Assembly (NCBI GenBank): GCA_027491035.1
Contig: JAIXWZ010000166.1
Location: 1-42,970, forward strand
DNA from: Comamonadaceae bacterium
Lineage (GTDB): Bacteria; Pseudomonadota; Gammaproteobacteria; Burkholderiales; Burkholderiaceae_C
Reading direction: 5' to 3'
DNA: 42,970 nt
Part shown: positions 32,603 to 40,481 of the stretch, one piece after another
How positions within the stretch are numbered: the stretch's first letter is position 1
Layout of the letters: every line of letters begins with the position of its first letter
Program-made: the position numbers and the translations under genes
The notes under the pieces: generated by a model
Told to the model about the DNA's origin: nothing
Seen by the model: the letters and a program-made list of their open reading frames with translations, nothing else
Databases searched by the model: none

Positions 32603-33592
32603 TTACTTGGCGGCTTGGATCCTGTCGTAGTCCGAGCGCGTGAAGCCCATGGACTCCAGCGGCTTGTTCTTCAAGACGGCGTCGACGAAGCTCTTGCGAT
32701 CGACCTGCGTGATGGCCAGGCCTTTCTTGCGGAACTCATCGACCAGTTCGGCCTCGCGCTTCTTGATCTGCGCGGTGGCGCGCACGGCGGCCTCTTGCGT
32801 CACGTCGGTGAAGATTTTCTTCTCGGCGTCGGTCAGCTTGTTCCAGATGTGCGGTGCGATCTGGGTGGTCAGGCCGTCGACGATGTGGCCGGTGAGCATG
32901 ATCGCTTTTTGGACCTCGAAGAACTTCTTGGCCTCGATCGTGGTCAGCGGATTTTCCTGCGCTTCGACGGTGCCGTTTTGCAGGGCCAGGTAGACCTCGG
33001 CAAAGGCGATCGGCGTCGGGTTGGCGCCGCACGACTCGGGCGTGGCGCGGTAGGCCGGGACGTCGGGCACGCGGATCTTCAGGCCCTTCATGCCGGCGCA
33101 GTTGGTAAACGGTTTTTGCGACGTGGTGTGGCGCGCGCCGTAGTAGGTGTAGGCCGTGATCTGGATGCCGGTCTTACCCCGAAATTCATTGACCATCTCC
33201 TGGAACACGGGGCTCTTGGAGTAGGCGATCAGGTGGTCGCCGTCGCGGAAGATGAAGGGGTAGTAGGCGATGCCGATGCGCGGGTAGGTGCGAGCGGCAA
33301 AGGATGGGCCGCTGATGATCATGTCGACCGTGCCCAGCGTCAGACCTTGGTTGATGTCGGTCTCTTTGCCCAGCGATGAGGCGGGGAAGACCTGGATGTC
33401 AAACTTGCCGTTGGTGCGCTTTTTGATTTCTCCGGCGGCCCACACCGATTCGGTGTGGTAGGGCTCGGAGGTTTCGTACACGTGGGCCCACTTGAGTTTT
33501 TGCTGGGCGTGCACGGCCGTGCTGCTCAAGCCGGCCAGGGCCCCCAGGGCCACGGCGGCTGCCAGCGTCTTGATCGTCGTTCTCTTGCTCAT
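32603..33592 (-). CDS. dctP: TRAP transporter substrate-binding protein DctP
   Basis: This 329-residue receptor has a Sec signal (TLAAAVALGALAGLSSTAVHAQ, cleavage near residue 29). The ligand-binding core of the family is clear: KWAHVYETSEPYHTESVWAA, GLKIRVPDVPAYRATPESCGANPTPIAFAEVYLALQNGTVEAQENPL, in which the Arg of IRVPD grips a substrate carboxylate. Members of this branch with neighbouring uronate enzymes bind hexuronates or aldonates, so a sugar acid is the likely ligand here. It is first in the seven-gene operon. Good AGGAG spacing precedes the ATG. The gene lies 51 bases after the GntR regulator, with a terminator in between. Confidence 0.95.
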   Translation of the reverse strand: MSKRTTIKTLAAAVALGALAGLSSTAVHAQQKLKWAHVYETSEPYHTESVWAAGEIKKRTNGKFDIQVFPASSLGKETDINQGLTLGTVDMIISGPSFAARTYPRIGIAYYPFIFRDGDHLIAYSKSPVFQEMVNEFRGKTGIQITAYTYYGARHTTSQKPFTNCAGMKGLKIRVPDVPAYRATPESCGANPTPIAFAEVYLALQNGTVEAQENPLTTIEAKKFFEVQKAIMLTGHIVDGLTTQIAPHIWNKLTDAEKKIFTDVTQEAAVRATAQIKKREAELVDEFRKKGLAITQVDRKSFVDAVLKNKPLESMGFTRSDYDRIQAAK

Positions 33593-33629
33593 GGTTAAGT
33601 CTCCTCTTGGGTGGTGAAAGGCTGACGCG

Positions 33630-33656
33630 AAAAAATCCGGCCCTCAATGGGCCGGA
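33630..33656 (-). terminator. Rho-independent terminator overlapping the GntR gene stop
   Basis: TCCGGCCC (33636-33643) pairs with GGGCCGGA (33649-33656) around a TCAAT loop, and six T's follow on the minus strand (A's at 33630-33635). The loop contains the stop codon of the GntR gene, so the last GntR codons form the stem. It is oriented to stop GntR transcripts 38 bases before the dctP start. Confidence 0.85.
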
Positions 33657-34363
33657 GCGCGGCGCCAGCTCGCGCTGTATCTCTTGTGGGCCTGGCGCAG
33701 GTGCTTTTGCATGGCCTTGCGCGCCCCCGGACTGTCGCCCGCCTCAATGGCCTGCATCACGAGCTCGTGCTCTTCGATCGCGGCCAGCCAGGAGTCGGGG
33801 TTTTCAAAGTGATCGCCCAGGCGCTCAAACAGGGCGCCATTGCGCGCCTGCCAGAGCCTGCGGACGGTGTCGAGCAGCACACTGTTGCCGCAGGCGCTGG
33901 CGATGGCCTCGTGGAAGGCTTCGTCGCCCCAGCGCGGCACCTGACCGGCGGCCACCTCTTGCTTCATTTGCTGCCAGGCGGCGCGGATCGCCTTGTGATC
34001 GGCTTTGCTCGCGTGGCGGGCGGCCAGAGCGGCCACCTCCGCTTCGATGACCAAGCGCGCACTCATGACCTCCAGCGGGCCCCAGTCGGCCGGTGTGTTG
34101 GAGCTTGGGCTTGGCGGCGGCTGAGTCTCGCTGGGCTGGCGAACATAGATGCCCGAGCCGGTGCGCACCTCGATCACGCCCTCGACCTCCAGGGCAATGA
34201 GCGCCTCGCGCACCGAGGGTCGGCTCACACCGAGCTGGCTGGCCAGGTCGCGCTCGGCCGGCAAGCGCGTGCCCACCGCAAATTCACCCTTGGCCATGAG
34301 CTGGCGCAGCTGCTCGGCGATCTGCCGGTACAGGCGCTGGGGCTCGATCGCTTGGATGGGCAT
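33644..34363 (-). CDS. GntR family regulator with FCD domain
   Basis: This 239-residue protein has a winged helix (residues ~8-75; YRQIAEQLRQLMAKGEFAVGTRLPAERDLASQLGVSRPSVREALIALEVEGVIEV, the GntR signature) and a helical FCD domain (about 90-230). Histidines typical of its metal site are in DEAFHEAIASA, AIEEHELVMQAI and KHLRQAHKR. Members such as UxuR and ExuR control hexuronate genes and respond to a sugar acid. It sits between the divergent sulfatase operon and the TRAP-uronate operon, and the 17-base palindrome at 34391-34407 is its likely site. A Pro/Ser-rich linker joins the two domains. Confidence 0.93.
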   Translation of the reverse strand: MPIQAIEPQRLYRQIAEQLRQLMAKGEFAVGTRLPAERDLASQLGVSRPSVREALIALEVEGVIEVRTGSGIYVRQPSETQPPPSPSSNTPADWGPLEVMSARLVIEAEVAALAARHASKADHKAIRAAWQQMKQEVAAGQVPRWGDEAFHEAIASACGNSVLLDTVRRLWQARNGALFERLGDHFENPDSWLAAIEEHELVMQAIEAGDSPGARKAMQKHLRQAHKRYSASWRRAPAH

Positions 34364-34384
34364 GGTGCTCAGGGATTACGCGGA

Positions 34385-34413
34385 TTGGACAAGTGGTCTG
34401 ACCAATTTATGAT
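34385..34413 (+). promoter_or_regulatory. Promoter of the Bug-sulfatase operon with operator in the spacer
   Basis: A -35-like TTGGAC (34385-34390) and a -10-like TATGAT (34408-34413) are separated by exactly 17 bases, the optimum. The -10 matches five of six consensus positions; the -35 keeps TTG. The spacer (34391-34407) is the palindrome AAGTGGTC-T-GACCAATT. This would start transcription near 34420, about 84 bases before the Bug gene. Confidence 0.6.
34391..34407. promoter_or_regulatory. Candidate GntR/FCD operator
   Basis: AAGTGGTCTGACCAATT is a 17-base palindrome with seven of eight arm positions paired. Its core TGGTCTGACCA fits the FCD-type consensus TNGTNNNACNA and resembles UxuR sites (TTGGTATACCAA). 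It fills the promoter spacer, so binding would stop RNA polymerase there. It lies 28 bases from the GntR gene start. Confidence 0.65.
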
Positions 34414-34503
34414 CGCATCGATCGAGTCTGCCGCTATTGGGTTCTACCCTAATCTGGGTGTCAGTCGCGAACTGTCTGCCCTTTTGCAAGTAAGGAATTG
34501 CTC

Positions 34504-35484
34504 ATGCGTCTGACCTTTGCCAATGCCGCGCGCCGCAGTTGCTGCGCACTCCTCGCAGGCCTGCTGTGCGCGCTGCCGGTCGCGGCGCAGTCTTGGCCGG
34601 CCAAGCCGGTGCGCGTGATCGTGCCTTTCCCGCCGGGTGGTGCCTCCGATGCGCTGGCCCGAATGGTGGCTCAAAAAATGGGCGAACAACTGGGTCAGAG
34701 CTTTGTGGTGGAGAACCGGCCGGGCGCGGCCAGCACCATCGGCATTGCCGAGGCCGCCAAGGCGCCCGCTGATGGCTACACCCTGCTGCTGGCCGCTGCG
34801 CCCTTTGTGATCACGCAGTATGTCTACCCCAAGCTGTCCTACGATGTGCGCAAGGATTTTGTGCCGCTGGGTCTGCTGCAGACCACACCGACCTTGCTGG
34901 TGGTCAACCCGGCTCTGGGGGTTGCCAGTGTGGCCGATTTCCTTAAGCTCGCGCGCGCCAAGCCCGGCCAGATCTCTTACGCCACACCGGGCTCGGGCAG
35001 CTTGCCGCACCTCATCGGCGAGTTGCTCAAAATGCAAGCCGGAGTCGACCTGCTGCATGTGCCCTACAAGGGCGGCGGCCCCGCTCTGGCCGATCTCCTG
35101 GCCGGTCACGCCAACAGCGCCTTTCTCTCGCCCATTGAGGTCAATGCCCATATCAAGAGCGGCAAGCTGCTCGCGCTGGCGGCCACATCGGCGCGGCGCA
35201 CGCCATCTCTGGCAAGCCTGCCCACGCTGGCAGAGTCTGGCGTGAACGATTTCGAATCGCTGGCCTGGTTTGGTTTTGTGGCGCGCGCCGGCACGCCGGC
35301 CGACGTGATGGCCAAACTGTCGGAGCATTTGCAGCGCGCGGTGAATAACGCCGAGGTCAGAGGCAAGATTGCGCAAAGCGGCGATGTGCCGGCTGCCACG
35401 GTGCAAGAGTTTGCCGACCTGCTCGCGCGCGAGCATCCGCGCTGGGAGCGCACGGTCAAGAGCGCCAACATCAAGCCCGAGTAA
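34504..35484 (+). CDS. Bug family (TctC-like) solute-binding protein
   Basis: This 326-residue periplasmic receptor starts with a signal peptide (CCALLAGLLCALPVAAQ, cleavage near residue 29) and the Bug signature WPAKPVRVIVPFPPGGASDALARMVA, followed by ENRPGAASTIGIAEAAKAPADGYT. AAGGAA lies six bases before ATG 34504. It is first in the sulfatase/sugar-acid operon, so it probably captures that pathway's acid substrate; no permease is present. The next gene starts only four bases after its stop. Confidence 0.93.
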   Translation: MRLTFANAARRSCCALLAGLLCALPVAAQSWPAKPVRVIVPFPPGGASDALARMVAQKMGEQLGQSFVVENRPGAASTIGIAEAAKAPADGYTLLLAAAPFVITQYVYPKLSYDVRKDFVPLGLLQTTPTLLVVNPALGVASVADFLKLARAKPGQISYATPGSGSLPHLIGELLKMQAGVDLLHVPYKGGGPALADLLAGHANSAFLSPIEVNAHIKSGKLLALAATSARRTPSLASLPTLAESGVNDFESLAWFGFVARAGTPADVMAKLSEHLQRAVNNAEVRGKIAQSGDVPAATVQEFADLLAREHPRWERTVKSANIKPE

Positions 35485-35488
35485 GCCC

Positions 35489-36961
35489 ATGGGTACCGCC
35501 AGCCGTCCCAACATCCTCTGGTATTGCGCCGACCAGCAGCGCTGGGACACGATCCACGCCTTGGGCAACCCTCATATCCGCACGCACGCTTTGGATGCCC
35601 TGGTCGCAGGTGGGGTGGCGTTTGAGCGCGCCTACACCCAAAGCCCCATCTGCACGCCCGCGCGTGCCACCTTTCTGACCGGGCGTTATCCGGCCTCGCA
35701 CCATGTTTACCGCAATGGCAACGCCTACTTTCCGGCGCACGAAAAATTGGTGACCAAACGCCTGGCCGAGGCGGGTTACGACTGCGCCCTTGTGGGCAAG
35801 TTGCACCTGGCGGCGGCCAAGCATTTTGAGGTGCGCACCGATGACGGCTACCGGGTGTTTCTCTGGAGCCACCACCCGACGCCCGACCAGGCCTATGGTC
35901 ACGACTACGAAAACTGGCTCAAGCACGAAAAGGGCGTCGATCCGGTCGAGCTGTACGCCAACGTCAACTATTTCTGCGGCCCCGGTGTGCCGGCACAGTA
36001 CCACCAGACCACCTGGTGCTCGGAGATGGCCATGCGCTTTATCTCCGAGCGGCGCGACCGGCCCTGGATGATCAGTGTCAACCCCTTCGATCCCCACGGC
36101 CCCTTTGATGCGCCGCCGGAGTACCTCAGCCGTTACCGAGCGGCTGACATGCCGCTGCCGCGTTTTCGTGAGTCGGACCTCGAGCGCCAGCGCCAGTTTC
36201 TGGCCATCGATCAGCAGACCAAGCACGCCGAGGACCCGCGCGTGCGCAAGCATATCGTCCCGGTCAGTGCCGACGGCCACGATGCGATTGCGTCGGCCCA
36301 CAACGACTACGACGCGCTGGAGGTCAAGGCCAACTACTACGCCATGATCGAGCAGATCGACGAGCAGTTTGCACGCATCATGCAGACCCTGCGCGATACC
36401 GGGCAGCTCGAAAACACCATCGTGATCTACATGAGCGATCACGGCGAGTTGCTCGGCGACCATGGCCTCATTCTCAAGGGCTGCCGCTTCTTTGACGGGC
36501 TGGTGCGGGTGCCGCTGATCATGTCTTGGCCCGGCCAGTTCGTGCAGGGCCTGCGCAGCGCGGCCCTGGTCGAGACCATTGATGTAGCGCCCACCCTGAT
36601 GGACGCCTGTGGTCTGGGCGTGCCCGAATCGATGCAGGGCAAGTCCCTCTTGCCCCTGCTGTGCGGGCAGGCCGATCCGCAGTTTCACAAGCCGGTCGTG
36701 CGATCGGAGTACCGCGATGCCATGGGCGGACACCGTGACCACAGCCAGGCGTCGATGGTGTTCGACGGCCGCTACAAGAGTGTGTTCTATCACGGCCACG
36801 ATCTGGCCGAGCTGTTTGACCACGAAAACGATCCGAATGAATTTGACAACCTCTGGCTGCAACCGGGCCATGAAGCGCTCAAGCTGGCCCAGATGCGACT
36901 GCACATGCAGACCATGATGTCGACCATCGACCTCGGGCCGCCGCGTTTTGTCAACTACTAG
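35489..36961 (+). CDS. Type I sulfatase (alkaline phosphatase superfamily), cytoplasmic
   Basis: This 490-residue enzyme has the formylglycine signature SPICTPARATFLTGRYP with C55 as the modified residue (CxPxR, here CTPAR). Metal-site segments are CADQQRWD near the start and YMSDHGELLGDHGLILKG in the middle, plus NPFDPHGPF. No signal peptide is visible, so it works in the cytoplasm, which fits a small sulfated substrate that is imported first. Choline sulfatases and phosphonate monoester hydrolases share the fold, so the leaving group is not certain. The ATG at 35489 is four bases after the Bug stop; its ribosome binding site is weak. The gene is followed by an enolase-superfamily dehydratase. 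Confidence 0.9.
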   Translation: MGTASRPNILWYCADQQRWDTIHALGNPHIRTHALDALVAGGVAFERAYTQSPICTPARATFLTGRYPASHHVYRNGNAYFPAHEKLVTKRLAEAGYDCALVGKLHLAAAKHFEVRTDDGYRVFLWSHHPTPDQAYGHDYENWLKHEKGVDPVELYANVNYFCGPGVPAQYHQTTWCSEMAMRFISERRDRPWMISVNPFDPHGPFDAPPEYLSRYRAADMPLPRFRESDLERQRQFLAIDQQTKHAEDPRVRKHIVPVSADGHDAIASAHNDYDALEVKANYYAMIEQIDEQFARIMQTLRDTGQLENTIVIYMSDHGELLGDHGLILKGCRFFDGLVRVPLIMSWPGQFVQGLRSAALVETIDVAPTLMDACGLGVPESMQGKSLLPLLCGQADPQFHKPVVRSEYRDAMGGHRDHSQASMVFDGRYKSVFYHGHDLAELFDHENDPNEFDNLWLQPGHEALKLAQMRLHMQTMMSTIDLGPPRFVNY

Positions 36962-36975
36962 GAGGCTGGTCGTCC

Positions 36976-38109
36976 ATGAGCACCGCACCGAGTTCCAAGC
37001 CGACGAGCACCATCGTGTCCGTCCAGTTGCGCCAGGTCGATCTGCCGCCCAAGGTGGTGCGCACCGACGCCATCCAGTCGTTTGTGACGCAGGAGACGGT
37101 GCTGCTGACACTGCGCTGCAGAGATGGCATTGAAGGCACCGGTTACGCCTACACCATCGGCACCGGCGGCTCTTCGGTGGTGGCCTTGCTGCGCGACCAT
37201 CTGGTGCCTCGCCTGCTCGGCCGCGATCCGGTGTGCATTGAGGCCATCTGGAAAGACCTGTTTTTTCACACCCATGCCACCGCTGTGGGCGCCATCACCA
37301 GTCTGGCGCTGTGCTGCGTCGACACGGCCTTGTGGGACTGGCGCGCGCGCAGCCAGGGCTTGCCTTTGTGGAAGCTGCTGGGCGGCGCCCGCTCACGCGT
37401 GCCGCTCTACACCACCGAAGGCGGCTGGCTGCACCTGTCGCCGCAAGAGCTGGTCGAGCAGGCGCTGCAGGCCCGTGAGCAGGGCTTCAAGGGCGCCAAG
37501 ATGAAAATCGGCCGCCCGCATGTGAGCGAAGATGTGGCGCGCCTGAGCGCAGTGCGCGATGCGGTGGGCCCGGGTTTCGATCTCATGACCGATGCCAACC
37601 AGGGGCTGAGCCGGCCCGAGGCCGTGCGCCGCGCGCGCGCCTTCGATGGCCTGGACCTGGCCTGGATCGAAGAGCCGCTGCCCGCCGAGGATGTTGCGGG
37701 GCATCGCCAGCTGCGCCAGAGCACCCCGATCCCGGTGGCCGTCGGCGAGTCCATGTACCACCCGATGCAGTTTCGAGAGTACCTGGAGCAAGGCGCTTGC
37801 TCCATCGTGCAGCCCGATGTGGCCCGGATTGGCGGCATCACGCCCTGGATGAAGACCGCCCATCTGGCCGAGACCTTTGACGTGCCGGTGTGCCCGCACT
37901 TTCTGATGGAGCTGCATGTCAGCTTGTGCCAGGCCGTGCCCAATGCACCCTGGGTGGAATATATTCCGCAGCTCGACGACATCACGCGGGTCGGGATGCA
38001 GGTAGAGGACGGGCATGCGATCGCCTCGAATGATCCGGGCCTGGGCATCGCCTGGGACTGGGATGCGATCGCGGCCCGACAATGTGTTTTTATGGAGTGC
38101 AAACAATGA
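36976..38109 (+). CDS. Mandelate racemase-subgroup acid sugar dehydratase
   Basis: This 377-residue enolase-superfamily protein has the active site of the mandelate racemase subgroup: KMK at K175/K177, metal ligands D206 (MTDANQG), E232 (WIEEPL) and E258 (AVGES), and H308 (CPHF). Most such enzymes near SDR and FAH genes dehydrate an acid sugar to its 2-keto-3-deoxy form. At 377 residues it is shorter than L-fuconate dehydratase (about 440). The substrate cannot be read from sequence; a hexonate, pentonate or deoxyhexonate are options. Its stop overlaps the next start in ATGA (38106-38109). Confidence 0.9.
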   Translation: MSTAPSSKPTSTIVSVQLRQVDLPPKVVRTDAIQSFVTQETVLLTLRCRDGIEGTGYAYTIGTGGSSVVALLRDHLVPRLLGRDPVCIEAIWKDLFFHTHATAVGAITSLALCCVDTALWDWRARSQGLPLWKLLGGARSRVPLYTTEGGWLHLSPQELVEQALQAREQGFKGAKMKIGRPHVSEDVARLSAVRDAVGPGFDLMTDANQGLSRPEAVRRARAFDGLDLAWIEEPLPAEDVAGHRQLRQSTPIPVAVGESMYHPMQFREYLEQGACSIVQPDVARIGGITPWMKTAHLAETFDVPVCPHFLMELHVSLCQAVPNAPWVEYIPQLDDITRVGMQVEDGHAIASNDPGLGIAWDWDAIAARQCVFMECKQ

Positions 38110-38843
38110 AGCGACTTGAAGGCAAAACGGTATTGGTGACAGCCGCTGCGGCGGGAATCGGGCGGGCCAGTGTGCTGGCCATGGCAGCCGAAGGTGCCCA
38201 GGTGTGGGCCACCGATGTCAATGGCAAACTGCTGCAGTCGCTTGAGGGCGTGCAGGGGGTGCAGACGGCGGTGCTCGATGCGCTGGACAAGTCGGCCATT
38301 GCCGCGCTTGCCGCGCGGGTGGGGGCGGTCGATGTGCTGTTCAATTGCACCGGCTTCGTGCACAGCGACACCGCGCTGTCAGCCAAGGACGAAGACCTGG
38401 ACTTTGCCTTTCGGCTCAATGTGCGCGCGCACCTGCACATGATTCAGGCTTTCCTGCCGGGCATGATCGCCAAGGGCGGCGGCAGCATCATCAACATGGC
38501 CAGCGTGGCCTCTAGTGTGCGCGGCATCGTCAACCGCTGCGTCTATGGCACGACCAAGGCCGCGGTGATCGGTCTGACCAAGAGCGTGGCGGCCGACTAT
38601 GTGGGCCAGGGCGTGCGCTGCAATGCGATTTGCCCGGGCACGGTCGACACCCCCTCGCTGGCCGACCGCATCAATGCCCAAGACGATCCGGTGGCCGCGC
38701 GCAAGGCGTTTGTGGCGCGCCAGCCCATGGGCCGCATTGCGCAGGCCGAGGAAATCGCGCCGATTTTGGTGTTCTTGGCCAGTGACGAGTCGCGTTTCGT
38801 CTCCGGCCAGGCCTATTCGATTGACGGGGGCATGACCATATGA
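38106..38843 (+). CDS. SDR oxidoreductase, 2-keto-3-deoxy-sugar-acid dehydrogenase-like
   Basis: This 245-residue short-chain dehydrogenase has the NAD-binding TAAAAGIGRAS at residues 12-22 (a degenerate TGxxxGIG) and the catalytic Y147 and K151 (CVYGTTKAAVIGLTKS). NCTGFVHSDT (80-89) and CPGTVDTPSLADRI are close to those of the BDH2/DHRS6 branch, whose bacterial members oxidise 2-keto-3-deoxy-L-fuconate to its 2,4-diketo form in the pathway described in Xanthomonas. Here it follows an acid sugar dehydratase and is upstream of an FAH hydrolase, exactly as that pathway needs. Four-base overlaps join it to both neighbours. Confidence 0.9.
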   Translation: MKRLEGKTVLVTAAAAGIGRASVLAMAAEGAQVWATDVNGKLLQSLEGVQGVQTAVLDALDKSAIAALAARVGAVDVLFNCTGFVHSDTALSAKDEDLDFAFRLNVRAHLHMIQAFLPGMIAKGGGSIINMASVASSVRGIVNRCVYGTTKAAVIGLTKSVAADYVGQGVRCNAICPGTVDTPSLADRINAQDDPVAARKAFVARQPMGRIAQAEEIAPILVFLASDESRFVSGQAYSIDGGMTI

Positions 38844-39577
38844 ACCAACTCGATTTGCGTGACCGCCACGCCGTCATCACCGGCGGCGCCGCCGGTCTGG
38901 GCCTGGCCATTGCCCAGCGCATGATCGCCTCGGGCGCGACCGTCACCCTGTGGGACCGCGACCGCGCCGCCCTCGATGCCGCCTGCGCGCTGCTGGGCCC
39001 GCAGTCGCGTGCGGTGCAGGTGGATGTGGCGCGCCACGACAGCGTGGTGGCTGCCGTGGCGCAGACGGCCCAGCCCATCCATGCGTTGGTCAACAGCGCC
39101 GGCATCACGGGGCCCAACACCACGCTGTGCAACTATCCGGTTGACGATTGGCAGCAGGTGATGCAGGTCAATGTCAACGGAACCTTCTATTGCTGCCGCG
39201 AGGTGGCGGCCCTGATGCAAAAGCAGGGCTGGGGCCGCATCGTCAACATCGCCTCGGTGGCTGGCAAGGACGGCAATCCGAACGCCAGCGCCTACAGCGC
39301 CAGCAAGGCGGCGGTGATCGGGCTGACCAAGTCGCTGGGTAAAGAGTTGGCGCAAACGGGCGTGCGCGTCAATTGCGTCACGCCGGCGGCTGTCAAGACG
39401 GCAATCTTCGACCAGATGACGCAGGCCCACATCGACTTCATGCTCTCCAAGATCCCGATGGGGCGCTTTGGCCAGCCCGAGGAGATCGCGGCCCTGGTCA
39501 GCTGGCTGTGCACCGACGATTGTTCTTTTTCTACCGGTGCGGTGTTCGACCTCTCCGGTGGCCGTTCCACCTACTGA
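38840..39577 (+). CDS. SDR oxidoreductase (sugar dehydrogenase/oxoacyl reductase-like)
   Basis: This 245-residue classical SDR has ITGGAAGLGLAIA (residues 13-25), NSAGITG (85-91), S139, and Y152/K156 (AYSASKAAVIGLTKS). It may oxidise a sugar at C1 to a lactone, as related enzymes do for L-rhamnose or L-fucose, or reduce a keto intermediate. There is no lactonase in the operon, though one may be elsewhere. It overlaps the previous gene by four bases (38840-38843), and FAH follows after 20 bases. Confidence 0.87.
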   Translation: MNQLDLRDRHAVITGGAAGLGLAIAQRMIASGATVTLWDRDRAALDAACALLGPQSRAVQVDVARHDSVVAAVAQTAQPIHALVNSAGITGPNTTLCNYPVDDWQQVMQVNVNGTFYCCREVAALMQKQGWGRIVNIASVAGKDGNPNASAYSASKAAVIGLTKSLGKELAQTGVRVNCVTPAAVKTAIFDQMTQAHIDFMLSKIPMGRFGQPEEIAALVSWLCTDDCSFSTGAVFDLSGGRSTY

Positions 39578-39597
39578 TTCAACAGCGAAAGGAAACC

Positions 39598-40461
39598 ATG
39601 AAACTCGTACGTTATGGCCAAGCCGGCAAAGAAAAACCCGGTCTGATCGACGCCCAAGGCCGTCTGCGCGACCTCAGCGGCGTGATCGCCGACATCACGC
39701 CCGCGCAGCTGTCGGACAAGGCGCTGGCCAAGCTGGCCAAGATCAAGACCGATACCCTGCCGCTGGTGCGCGGCACCAAGCGCATGGGTGCGCCGGTGGC
39801 CGGTGTCAGCAAGTTCGTGGCCATCGGCCTGAACTACGCCGACCATGCGGCCGAGTCGAATCTGCCGATTCCCAAAGAGCCCATCATCTTCTTCAAGGCC
39901 AACAGCTGCATTCAGGGTCCGGACGACGATGTGATGCTGCCCAAGGGCTCGAAAAAGAGCGACTGGGAGGTCGAGCTTGGCGTGGTCATTGGCACACGCG
40001 CCCGCTATGTCTCGCAAAAGGACGCGCTCAATTACGTGGCCGGCTATTGCACGGTCAACGATGTGAGCGAGCGTGAGTACCAGATCGAGCGCGGCGGCAC
40101 CTGGGACAAGGGCAAGGGCTGCGACACCTTCGGCCCGGTGGGCCCTTGGCTGGTCACCCGTGACGAAGTCCCCAACCCGCAGAACCTGAGCATGTGGCTC
40201 GACCTCAATGGTCAGCGCATGCAGACCGGCTCGACCAAGACCATGATCTTTGGTGTGGCCAAGATCGTCAGCTACGTCAGCCAGTTCATGACCCTTGAGC
40301 CGGGCGACATCATCACCACCGGCACGCCTCCTGGCGTGGGCATGGGCATCAAGAAAGACGGCCAGAGCGCGCCGGTCTACCTCAAGCGCGGCGATGTGAT
40401 GACCCTGGGCATCGAAGGCCTGGGCGAGCAGCGTCAGAAGGTGGTGGCGTTCAAGCTCTAA
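39598..40461 (+). CDS. Fumarylacetoacetate hydrolase-family protein (diketo sugar acid hydrolase-like)
   Basis: This 287-residue enzyme has the FAH pattern: FVAIGLNYADHAAESN, a metal site in DWEVELGVVIG (Glu pair) and the VNDVSEREYQIERGGTWDKGKGCDTFGPVGPWLV segment, and ITTGTPPGVGMG near the C-terminus. Relatives cleave 2,4-diketo-3-deoxy sugar acids into pyruvate and a hydroxyacid (L-lactate from the L-fuconate/L-rhamnonate route). Position after the dehydratase and SDR genes supports that role; ring-opening hydrolases of aromatic pathways are the alternative. The ATG at 39598 has AAAGGAAA upstream. It is the last gene of the operon and converges with the aldolase gene 20 bases away. Confidence 0.9.
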   Translation: MKLVRYGQAGKEKPGLIDAQGRLRDLSGVIADITPAQLSDKALAKLAKIKTDTLPLVRGTKRMGAPVAGVSKFVAIGLNYADHAAESNLPIPKEPIIFFKANSCIQGPDDDVMLPKGSKKSDWEVELGVVIGTRARYVSQKDALNYVAGYCTVNDVSEREYQIERGGTWDKGKGCDTFGPVGPWLVTRDEVPNPQNLSMWLDLNGQRMQTGSTKTMIFGVAKIVSYVSQFMTLEPGDIITTGTPPGVGMGIKKDGQSAPVYLKRGDVMTLGIEGLGEQRQKVVAFKL

Positions 40462-40481
40462 GGCCTAAGCGCCGCTCGCCA

